Assembly: GCA_024281135.1 (NCBI GenBank) | Contig: JAMXLG010000062.1 | Coordinates: forward strand, 1-35,111 | Source: Vulcanimicrobiia bacterium | GTDB lineage: Bacteria; Eremiobacterota; Eremiobacteria; Baltobacterales; Baltobacteraceae | Length of the DNA stretch: 35,111 bases | Direction of reading: 5' to 3' | Shown here: in pieces, positions 25,407 to 32,064 of the stretch | How the letters are laid out: each line of letters begins with the position of its first letter | Position numbering within the stretch: the first letter of the stretch is position 1 | Position numbers and translations under genes: made by a program | Notes under the pieces: model-generated | Seen by the model: only the letters and a program-made list of their open reading frames with translations | Told to the model about the DNA's origin: nothing | Database searches by the model: none

Positions 25407-26261
25407 CTGCCACTAGCAATCGTCACCGACAGCACGTCGGACATTTCGCCCGAACGCGCGCGCTCGCTTGGGGTTACCGTCGTTCCGCTCTTCGTCGTCT
25501 TCGGCAATCGCAGTTACCGCGATTACGTCGATCTTTCGCGTTCGCAATTCTACGAAATGCTTGCGAGCGAAAAAGAACTGCCTACGACGTCCCAGCCGTC
25601 CGCACAGATGTTCGAAGAGGCGTTTCGTCCGTTGGTCGAAGCGGGGAACGACATTCTCTGTATCACCATTTCATCGTATCTCTCCGGAACGATCAACGCG
25701 GCGCGCGCTGCAGCGCAGACGTTCCCGAACGCAACGATCGACATTTACGATTCGCAAAGCGCTGCGGGCGGACTCGGTATGATGGTGTTGCGCGCGGTGG
25801 AGCTTGCGTCGCAAGGTGCAAGCCGCGAACAGATTCTCCAAGCGCTGCACCACGAACGCTCGACGCAACGTCTCTATGCGTGCATTCCCGACCTCTCGCA
25901 CATTCAGCGAACCGGACGCATCGGTAAGGCGCAACAAGTCCTCGGTACGCTGATGAAAATCGTGCCGGTCCTCGCGCTCAAAGATGGTCAGGTCGTGGCA
26001 GAAGCGCAAGTGCGCACATTCAACCGCGCGCAAGAAACGATGCTGGATTTGTCCATGCAAGCGGTCACGGACATCGAGCGGGCGCGCTTTCTGGTAATGC
26101 ACACAAACGCGCAGCAGCTTGCGGAGAACGCACTCGGAAAACTCAAAGAGCGGCTTGGCGGTAGGCAGCCCCGCTTGCTAGAAATCCTGGAGGCGGGTCC
26201 CGTCATCGCGACGCACGCAGGTGCCGGCGCGGTAGGCATCTTTGTCGCACAGGACGAGTAA
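25407..26261 (+). CDS. fakB: DegV family fatty-acid-binding protein (FakB), first copy
   Basis: FakB proteins hold a fatty acid for phosphorylation by FakA. This 284-residue copy has all the family marks: IVTDSTSDIS at residues 5-14, PTTSQPS, TISSYLSGTINAAR, SQSAAGGLGMMV, and the C-terminal ATHAGAGAVGIFV with its His. The first ATG, GTG or TTG in frame is ATG 25557 at codon 51, which would delete the invariant TDST and the first strand. The frame upstream reads L-P-L-A-I-V-T-D-S-T, with CTG 25407 at precisely the family start, after a purine-rich GAAAGAAG. I therefore annotate CTG, with the start flagged as unusual. Confidence 0.85.
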   Translation: MPLAIVTDSTSDISPERARSLGVTVVPLFVVFGNRSYRDYVDLSRSQFYEMLASEKELPTTSQPSAQMFEEAFRPLVEAGNDILCITISSYLSGTINAARAAAQTFPNATIDIYDSQSAAGGLGMMVLRAVELASQGASREQILQALHHERSTQRLYACIPDLSHIQRTGRIGKAQQVLGTLMKIVPVLALKDGQVVAEAQVRTFNRAQETMLDLSMQAVTDIERARFLVMHTNAQQLAENALGKLKERLGGRQPRLLEILEAGPVIATHAGAGAVGIFVAQDE

Positions 26262-26318
26262 AGGCCCTTCGACGTGGCTCAGGACAAAAAAGGCCCTTCG
26301 ACGTGGCTCAGGACAAAA
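26261..26318. repeat. Two tandem copies of a 29-bp intergenic element
   Basis: Copies at 26261-26289 and 26290-26318 are identical. Each holds AAGGCCCTTCGACGTGGC followed by TCAGGACAAAA, and a few bases of a third copy may follow. The core CCTTCGAC...GCTCAGGA resembles a short imperfect-palindrome repeat that I know from intergenic regions of many bacterial genomes. It fills the gap between the two degV genes and begins at the last base of the first one's stop codon. Confidence 0.8.
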
Positions 26319-26331
26319 AAGGTAGGTTGAG

Positions 26332-27177
26332 TTGGGTGTAACCATCCTCACGGATAGCGGCTGTGATTTAGGAGACGAGAAAGCGCGTTATGGAATCGAG
26401 ATCGTTCCGCTCTATGTCGTATTTGGATCGGAACGCTTGCGCGACGGCGTCGACATCGATCGTGCCGCTTTTGCGCGCCGCGTCGCATCGGGCGAGAAGC
26501 CCAAAACGGAACCCGCGACCGTCGAGGATTTTCAAGCGGCGTTCAACCGTCTCGTAATCCACGGTGGAAGCGAGGTCGTCGCCATAACGTTATCGTCTCA
26601 AATTTCGAAGTCGTTCGAACATGCGAAGAGTGCAGCGGCATCATTCGGCTCGAGCGTGCACGTCGTCGATTCGCGCGGCGCGAGCGGTTTGGAATCGTTG
26701 CTTGCAATCTATGCGGCGCAATGCGCGCAAGCTGGCGAAAGCGCCGGTGCGATCGCCGAGAAGCTGCAATCCGGTTCGATAAAGACTGCCGCGTACTTCG
26801 CGGTGCCCGACCTCACGCCGCTCGGAGAGAGCGGCAGGCTCCCGAAGGCCGTAGTTGCGCTCGGTTCGATGCTCAATGTCAGTTTGGTTTTGAAGATCAA
26901 CGAAGCGGGCGCGATTGCACCCACCGGACAGAGCCGCTCGTTCGATAAGACGCGTGAGTTGATGGTTGAGGCCCTGGTTCGCACGATCGAGCACTCGCCC
27001 GGAGCCTGGGTCGCCATTTCGCACGCGGGCGGCGGCGAGACCGCGAAATCGATCTCCGAAATGATTGAGACCAAACTCGGACACGCACCGCGCAAAGAGT
27101 TCGTTCAAGAAACGACGCTCACTATCGCTGCAAACCTCGGCAGTGGTGGGGTGGGAATTTTCGCCATCGTTCCCTAA
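26332..27177 (+). CDS. DegV family protein, second copy with altered ligand motifs
   Basis: This 281-residue protein has the DegV fold pattern, but most lipid-contact signatures differ from the preceding copy. The N-terminal TDST is TDSG (ILTDSGCDLGD), the TSQPS block is TEPAT, the SGT block is SKS (TLSSQISKSFEHAK), and the C-terminal H-x-G-x-G is NLGSGGVG, so the His is replaced by Asn. The start is TTG 26332, with GGTAGG about 5 nt upstream. It might bind another ligand, act as a partner of FakA with different acyl preference, or be drifting. It ends nine bases before hemW. Confidence 0.82.
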   Translation: MGVTILTDSGCDLGDEKARYGIEIVPLYVVFGSERLRDGVDIDRAAFARRVASGEKPKTEPATVEDFQAAFNRLVIHGGSEVVAITLSSQISKSFEHAKSAAASFGSSVHVVDSRGASGLESLLAIYAAQCAQAGESAGAIAEKLQSGSIKTAAYFAVPDLTPLGESGRLPKAVVALGSMLNVSLVLKINEAGAIAPTGQSRSFDKTRELMVEALVRTIEHSPGAWVAISHAGGGETAKSISEMIETKLGHAPRKEFVQETTLTIAANLGSGGVGIFAIVP

Positions 27178-27186
27178 GGGCGCAGC

Positions 27187-28317
27187 ATGAGTCTCGGGGT
27201 GTACGTGCACCTTCCGTTTTGCCCTTACATTTGTCCGTACTGCGATTTTGCGAAGTGGCCCATGCGCCGCAGCGCGGCGTCGCGCTATCTCGATGCCCTC
27301 TATACTGAAATTGCTGCGCAGCCTGCAGAGCCGGCGGCAACGATTTTTCTCGGCGGCGGCACCCCGAACGCATATGCCGCCGAAGAAATCGTCGCGCTGC
27401 TGGAACGTCTTCGCGAACGCTACGATCGTCAGCACACCGTCACCGAGACGACGATCGAACTCAATCCGGAGCTCGTCATGCCGGGAGACTTCGAGCGCTA
27501 TACGGCCTCCGGGATCACCCGCGTATCGATCGGCGTCCAATCGTTCGATGCAGACGAAATCAAAACGCTCGGAAGAAAACACACGCCGGAACAGATTCGA
27601 TCGGCGGTTGCGGGCGCACGCGCAGCGGGAATGCCGTCAGTATCGCTCGATTTGATTTTCGCGGTTCCGGGACAGACGCTCGAGTCATGGGAGCGTTCTC
27701 TGCGCTCCGCGATCGAACTCGGTGTCGATCACATTTCGACCTATGGACTCACGATTGAAGAAGGCACCCCGTACGAGCGGTGGTATGCGCGCGAACCTTC
27801 TGCATTCTTCGACGACACGCATGAAGCCGAGTTTTACGATCGAGCGATTGCGTTACTCGAAGAGGCCGGATTCGAGCACTATGAAATCAGCAACTTCGCC
27901 AAACCCGGACATCGCAGCGCGCACAACGCGAATTACTGGCGCAACGGAGAGTACGTGGGACTCGGTGTCGGTGCGGCATCGTACCGTAGCGGCGAACGCA
28001 GCGTCCATACGCGCAATTTGAACCTCTATCTGGAAGCGGCACTCGCGCAAACACCGATTCCCGCGGAGAGCGAGCGCCTTCCGGCGCACAAGGCTTGGGG
28101 CGAAGGAGTCATGCTTGCCCTGCGAACGTCGCAAGGGGTGGGCCTCTCGGATTTCAAAGAGCGATACGGCGTCGACGTCGTGGAGCACTATGCTCCGGTC
28201 ATTGCCCGGTACTCCGATGCAGGGCTGCTCGAGGTCGCAGGCGGGCGAATGCGACTGACGCGACGCGGGAAATTCCTAGCCAACGACGTCTGCGGAGCAT
28301 TCGTAACATTCGAGTAG
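27187..28317 (+). CDS. hemW: Radical SAM heme chaperone HemW
   Basis: This 376-residue radical SAM protein has the cluster motif CPYICPYCDF (Cys12, Cys16, Cys19) near its N-terminus, then GGGTPNAY, the SAM-binding IELNPE, RVSIGVQSFDADEIKTLGR, DLIFAVPGQTLESW and a C-terminal winged-helix-like HemW domain. It lacks the N-terminal extension and fourth Cys pattern of coproporphyrinogen dehydrogenase HemN, so I call HemW, a heme-delivery protein. The C-terminal segment includes the family NYW block, NANYWRNGEYVGLGVGAASY. ATG 27187 is 9 nt after the second degV gene; its ribosome-binding site AAGGG is weak. Confidence 0.92.
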   Translation: MSLGVYVHLPFCPYICPYCDFAKWPMRRSAASRYLDALYTEIAAQPAEPAATIFLGGGTPNAYAAEEIVALLERLRERYDRQHTVTETTIELNPELVMPGDFERYTASGITRVSIGVQSFDADEIKTLGRKHTPEQIRSAVAGARAAGMPSVSLDLIFAVPGQTLESWERSLRSAIELGVDHISTYGLTIEEGTPYERWYAREPSAFFDDTHEAEFYDRAIALLEEAGFEHYEISNFAKPGHRSAHNANYWRNGEYVGLGVGAASYRSGERSVHTRNLNLYLEAALAQTPIPAESERLPAHKAWGEGVMLALRTSQGVGLSDFKERYGVDVVEHYAPVIARYSDAGLLEVAGGRMRLTRRGKFLANDVCGAFVTFE

Positions 28318-29402
28318 CGGGCAACAACCTCTCGGGCGCCATCCTTCGAACGGTTTTTATTATCGTTTTCGCCGTTACCGGATTTCTGCTGGGGCGCGAG
28401 GCGTATTTGGGCATGCTCTCGCTGCATTTCGCGAGCGAAGCTCTTCAAATTGCGCTCTCGATAGGATCGTCCGTCGCCGGCGCACTCGTCGGCGTGTTGC
28501 TCGCTCCGCTCGCGCAGAGTTTCTTCGAGGACGAACTCAATCTGGCGGAAGGCGCGATCGAACGCCTGTCGCCTGCTGAAGTCGCCGGTGGTGCAATCGG
28601 CCTGATCGCGGGCCTTGGCATTTCGCTGCTGGTGAAAAACATTGCGTTCGAGTTTGTCAGCTTCGGTGGATCCGCAGGGCGGTATCTCTCGATCGTTTTG
28701 TATTTGATTGTTGCAGTTTTCTGCGCGTATCTCGGCGCGCGCGTTGGTGCAAAGATCGGAATGCGTCCGCTCGGAGCTCGCAACGATGCGCCGCCGGTAA
28801 AGGTGATCGACACGTCGGTTATCGTCGACGGTCGCATTCTCGAGATCGTCGAGAGCGGATTTCTCGAAGGCACGCTGGTCGTGCCGCGCTTCGTCTTGCG
28901 CGAATTACAGACCATCGCCGATTCCGTGGATCCGCTCAAACGCAGCCGGGGCCGGCGTGGTCTCGAAGTGCTCAATCGCCTGCAAGAGCTGCGAGCGCTC
29001 GATATCAGCGAACGCGACTACTCCGACCTTCCTCCGGGAAGCGTGGATGCGAAGCTCGTGAGACTTGCACGCGACTTGCATGGAAAGTTGCTCACGAACG
29101 ACTACAACCTCAATCGCGTCGCGAGCGTGGAGCGCGTCGACGTTCTCAATATTAACGAACTGTCCAATGCCGTGAAACCGGTGGTGTTGCCGGGTGAGGA
29201 ACTTCACGTGCACGTGATTCGCGAAGGGAAAGAGGCCAATCAAGGTGTGGGATATTTGGATGACGGCACGATGATCGTGGTCGAGCAAGGACGGCGACTG
29301 ATCGGCGAACAGACCGAAGTCGTGGTCACGAGCGTATTGCAAACCGTTGCCGGACGGATGATCTTTGCACGTCCCAAGTTGCAGAATACGTCGGTCCGAT
29401 GA
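28290..29402 (+). CDS. Membrane PIN/TRAM domain protein (YacL-like); start uncertain
   Basis: This protein has about four transmembrane helices in the first 130 residues, then a PIN nuclease-like domain beginning VIDTSVIVDGRILEIVESG and including a second acidic site LTNDYNLNRVA, and finally a C-terminal TRAM domain. It matches Bacillus YacL, likely an RNA-related membrane nuclease; its substrate is unknown. The first helix (ILRTVFIIVFAVTGFLLG) starts before any usable ATG, GTG or TTG that lies outside hemW. CTG 28290 is one option (370 residues, 28-bp overlap with hemW); ATT 28308 with GGAG 10 nt upstream is another. I annotate the former with low confidence. It precedes ispD by ATGA overlap, as in Bacillus. 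Confidence 0.85.
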   Translation: MRSIRNIRVAGNNLSGAILRTVFIIVFAVTGFLLGREAYLGMLSLHFASEALQIALSIGSSVAGALVGVLLAPLAQSFFEDELNLAEGAIERLSPAEVAGGAIGLIAGLGISLLVKNIAFEFVSFGGSAGRYLSIVLYLIVAVFCAYLGARVGAKIGMRPLGARNDAPPVKVIDTSVIVDGRILEIVESGFLEGTLVVPRFVLRELQTIADSVDPLKRSRGRRGLEVLNRLQELRALDISERDYSDLPPGSVDAKLVRLARDLHGKLLTNDYNLNRVASVERVDVLNINELSNAVKPVVLPGEELHVHVIREGKEANQGVGYLDDGTMIVVEQGRRLIGEQTEVVVTSVLQTVAGRMIFARPKLQNTSVR

Positions 29403-30352
29403 ACTGGGGAGCAATTATCGTAGCGGCGGGACGCGGCACGCGCTTCGGAGGGCCAAAACAGTTCGTCGAAATCGGCGGACTTCCGATGGTCGGATGGTCG
29501 CTGCGCACGTTTGATTCGATGCCGGAAATCGGCGAACTCGTCGTCGTCACGGAAGCCGAGTGGATCGAGCCGATGCGAACGCTTGTGGCTCAAGTGGCGC
29601 CGTCACATGCGTCAAGCGTTGTGGCCGGCGGTCCGTCTCGTCAGGCGAGCGTGCACAATGGATTGCATGCGCTCGGCGACCGCTGCGGCGGTGTGCTTGT
29701 GCACGACGGTGCGCGACCGCTCGTGCGGGCGGACGATGTGCGCAAAGGCATGCGTGAAGTTCGAGGCGGACGCGCGGCGGTGCTCGCGGCGCCGGTCGTC
29801 GACACGATCAAGATCGTTGACCCCGCAACGATGCTGGTTCGAAAAACGCTCGATCGCGGCGAATTGTGGGCGGCGCAAACGCCGCAGTTCGCGATGCGAC
29901 GCGAGCTCGAACGCGCGCACGTTGAGGCGCAGCGCGCCGCTATCGAGGCAACGGACGACGTCGCGTTGCTCGAGGCTATCGGCATCGAGGTCGTGGTCAT
30001 TGCGGCATCGAGCGAGAACTTCAAGGTAACGCACCCGCAGGACGTCATGCGTGCCGAAGCGTTGCTCCGCGAACGGTTAGACCATGCGCCGGCGGAAGAA
30101 GAAGTGTTGCTCGTGGAAGTTTTCGCGGATGATGCGTTGGTTGGTGCAATCGAACGGGAGTTGCAATCGCGGGGCGCAAGGATCGATGCGGTCGAACGCG
30201 ATCTTCCTCGCGGCGCCGTTGTTCGTGCCTACGTCACCTCGAGTGCGCTTCGCGGATTCGGTTCACGATTCGAAGCCTTTGCTGACGGGACGGCAACGTT
30301 CACGACCCGGTTCTCGCATTACGCAGGGCGCGGCGAAGGGATGCGCGCGTGA
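29399..30352 (+). CDS. ispD: IspD cytidylyltransferase with an EF-G domain V-like C-terminal extension
   Basis: Residues 1-228 are a complete MEP-pathway cytidylyltransferase: IIVAAGRGTRFGGPKQFVEI at residues 6-25, VLVHDGARPLV at 99-109, EATDDVALLEA and the substrate motif ENFKVTHPQDVMRAE. It makes CDP-methylerythritol from MEP and CTP. Normal IspD stops near 230 residues; this one has 317. Residues 235-309 closely resemble EF-G domain V: VEVFADDALVGAIERELQ, SRGARIDAVE, VVRAYVTSSALRGFG and ATFTTRFSHY match VEV..P, RRG.I.GME, VIRAFVPLAEMFGY and FDHY of EF-G in order. ATG 29399 overlaps the upstream stop; ispF starts in its last bases. The tail's role is unknown. Confidence 0.93.
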   Translation: MNWGAIIVAAGRGTRFGGPKQFVEIGGLPMVGWSLRTFDSMPEIGELVVVTEAEWIEPMRTLVAQVAPSHASSVVAGGPSRQASVHNGLHALGDRCGGVLVHDGARPLVRADDVRKGMREVRGGRAAVLAAPVVDTIKIVDPATMLVRKTLDRGELWAAQTPQFAMRRELERAHVEAQRAAIEATDDVALLEAIGIEVVVIAASSENFKVTHPQDVMRAEALLRERLDHAPAEEEVLLVEVFADDALVGAIERELQSRGARIDAVERDLPRGAVVRAYVTSSALRGFGSRFEAFADGTATFTTRFSHYAGRGEGMRA

Positions 30353-30834
30353 CCAGAATCGGACACGGCTTTGACGCGCACCGGTTTGCGCCGGGGCGGC
30401 TGCTCGTGCTCGGCGGTATCGAGGTGCCGCACGACCGAGGATTGCTCGGCCATTCCGACGCGGACGTCGTGGCGCACGCGCTTTCGGATGCGCTCTTGGG
30501 AGCGGCGGCGCTCGGCGATCTCGGCGGACATTTTCCAGATAGCGATCCGAAGTGGAAAGACGCCGATTCCATGGTGTTGCTCGAGGCGTGCGTGCAGCGT
30601 GTTCGCGATGCCGGATATTCGGTATCAAATGTCGATGCGACCATCGTCGTAGACCGTCCGAAGCTCGCGCCGTATATCGGGGCAATGCGGGAAAACCTCG
30701 CGACGCGGCTCCAATTACCCCTGGAATGTGTGAGCGTGAAGGCAAAAACGAGCGAAGGAATGGGGTATACGGGAGACGGTACGGGCGTCGCGGCCTACGC
30801 GGTGGCCGCTATAGAAAAGAGGGAGCGCGCCTAA
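30349..30834 (+). CDS. ispF: 2-C-methyl-D-erythritol 2,4-cyclodiphosphate synthase
   Basis: IspF cyclises CDP-ME 2-phosphate in the MEP pathway and works as a trimer with zinc. The 161-residue protein starts TRIGHGFDAHRFAPGR, giving the zinc ligands of DxH, then LLGHSDADVVAHALSDALLG, GDLGGHFPDSDPKWKDADS, and the C-terminal KAKTSEGMGYTGDGTGVAAYAV. The start is GTG 30349 with GAAGGGA 7 nt upstream; it overlaps ispD by four bases. Separate ispD and ispF are typical of Firmicutes, as opposed to the fused ispDF of many proteobacteria. Confidence 0.97.
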   Translation: MTRIGHGFDAHRFAPGRLLVLGGIEVPHDRGLLGHSDADVVAHALSDALLGAAALGDLGGHFPDSDPKWKDADSMVLLEACVQRVRDAGYSVSNVDATIVVDRPKLAPYIGAMRENLATRLQLPLECVSVKAKTSEGMGYTGDGTGVAAYAVAAIEKRERA

Positions 30835-31388
30835 TGGACGTCTCGCGGGCGCAATTGCTGACGGCGATGCAGCGGTGGGGTTTTCTCGAAGCCCCGCCAC
30901 CGGATGCAGCGCTTCGCTGGATCGACACGTTCTTAGAGGCATATGGCGAGCAACTCAAAGGCATTGACGACGCGTATCCGCTCGTGGCAGCACTCCGAGC
31001 CGAAGCGTGCGTGATCCCCGCGCTCGAGCTCGAACGGTTGCGCACCCGCAACGTGCTCTTCTTTCTCGATTCGGTCGGTCAGTATATCGATCATCAACCG
31101 GAATTGCGCGCACTACCGCTTGCGCAAGACCTCCCGACGATCGCGGCCGAGTTTGGAATATCGAAGGAAGACGCGTTTTATGCGGTTCGCATGGCGGTGA
31201 CCGGCGCAAAGGAGGGACCGCCGCTGGAGCTGCTTTTTCCGCTACTCGGACACGATCGGATGTTGATTCGTATCGGCGCGGTGAATTCACGCCTGCTTCA
31301 TGGACGCGGGTTAGAACCGATTCGCTACGGTCCGGACGGCAAGCCGTTCGAACCAATTCAATCGAAGGCTCCCGATGATCAGCCCTGA
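30834..31388 (+). CDS. Free-standing GluRS anticodon-binding-domain-like protein
   Basis: This 184-residue cytoplasmic protein has no class I synthetase catalytic core: neither HIGH nor KMSKS motifs exist here or upstream. Residues about 75-155, with LPTIAAEFGISKEDAFYAV, then RMAVTGAKEGPPLELLFPLLG and DRMLIRIG, look like the end of glutamyl-tRNA synthetase, where a helix precedes R-x-A-V-T-G-x-x-x-G-P-x-L-x-x-L and then LLG-x-x-x-x-L-x-R. The upstream helices also fit the anticodon-binding cage. In Bacillus gltX occupies this slot between ispF and cysE. AGAGGGAG lies 9 nt before the ATG, and the gene overlaps ispF and cysE, so it appears to be expressed. It may be a remnant or a partner of a synthetase elsewhere. 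Confidence 0.72.
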   Translation: MDVSRAQLLTAMQRWGFLEAPPPDAALRWIDTFLEAYGEQLKGIDDAYPLVAALRAEACVIPALELERLRTRNVLFFLDSVGQYIDHQPELRALPLAQDLPTIAAEFGISKEDAFYAVRMAVTGAKEGPPLELLFPLLGHDRMLIRIGAVNSRLLHGRGLEPIRYGPDGKPFEPIQSKAPDDQP

Positions 31389-32064
31389 TCCGTTTGAGAC
31401 ATTGCGAAGCGACCTCCATGCTCCGCTGGAGCGCGACCCTGCCGCGCGTGGTCCGCTCGACGTCATTCTTTCGTATCCCGGTTTTCACGCGATCGTCGCC
31501 TATCGCTTCTTTCACTCGTTGCACCGCGCGGGGATTCCGCTGCTGCCGCGATGGCTCTCGCACGTTACGCGCTTTCTCACCGGGATCGAGATTCATCCGG
31601 GCGCGACCATCGGACAAAACGTCTTTATCGATCACGGCATGGGCGTCGTGATCGGCGAAACGGCCGAAGTGGGCGACGACTGCACGATTTATCAAGGCGT
31701 GACCCTCGGCGGGACGAGTTTGAAACGAACGAAGCGTCATCCGACGCTCGGCAAAAACGTCACGGTCGGTGCAAATGCGTGCGTAATCGGCGCGATCCTC
31801 GTCGGTGACAATGCGCGCGTCGGAAGCGGATCGGTCGTTGTGCGCGACGTTCCGGCGAACGCGACGGTCGTCGGTATTCCGGCGCACGTCGTCGCGCTCG
31901 ACGGCAAACCGGTGCGCGTCGTTCCGGATCGGCCGCAAGTCGAAATGCCGGATCCGAACGAGAGCGCTCTCAAGGAATTGACCCGTCGTCTTGCGGTGCT
32001 TGAAGACCGCATCGACACTATCGAAGGCAAGGAAGGCGAAGAGCACTGGTCGTGGGTGATTTAA
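31375..32064 (+). CDS. cysE: Serine O-acetyltransferase (EpsC-like short form)
   Basis: CysE acetylates serine with acetyl-CoA, the first step of cysteine synthesis. The 229-residue protein has the short N-terminal helical region of Firmicutes forms, then left-handed beta-helix hexapeptide repeats: GIEIHPGATIGQNVFIDHG, GVVIGETAEVGDDCTIYQ, GVTLGGTSLKRTKRHPTLG, NVTVGANACVIGAILVG and GSGSVVVRDVPANATVVG. The active-site His lies in HHG-type IDHGMG. The start is ATG 31375, with GAAGG 6 nt upstream. It overlaps the GluRS-like gene by 14 bp and cysS by 13 bp. The epsC-like form is usually feedback-inhibited by cysteine. Confidence 0.96.
   Translation: MISPDPFETLRSDLHAPLERDPAARGPLDVILSYPGFHAIVAYRFFHSLHRAGIPLLPRWLSHVTRFLTGIEIHPGATIGQNVFIDHGMGVVIGETAEVGDDCTIYQGVTLGGTSLKRTKRHPTLGKNVTVGANACVIGAILVGDNARVGSGSVVVRDVPANATVVGIPAHVVALDGKPVRVVPDRPQVEMPDPNESALKELTRRLAVLEDRIDTIEGKEGEEHWSWVI

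Noticed and set aside
26261..26318. CRISPR array
   Set aside because: Only two directly abutting copies with no spacers and no cas genes.
29399..30834. IspDF bifunctional fusion
   Set aside because: ispD has its own stop and the ispF GTG overlaps it; two separate proteins.
30834..31388. Frameshifted complete gltX
   Set aside because: ispF is intact immediately upstream and leaves no space for the roughly 300-residue catalytic core.
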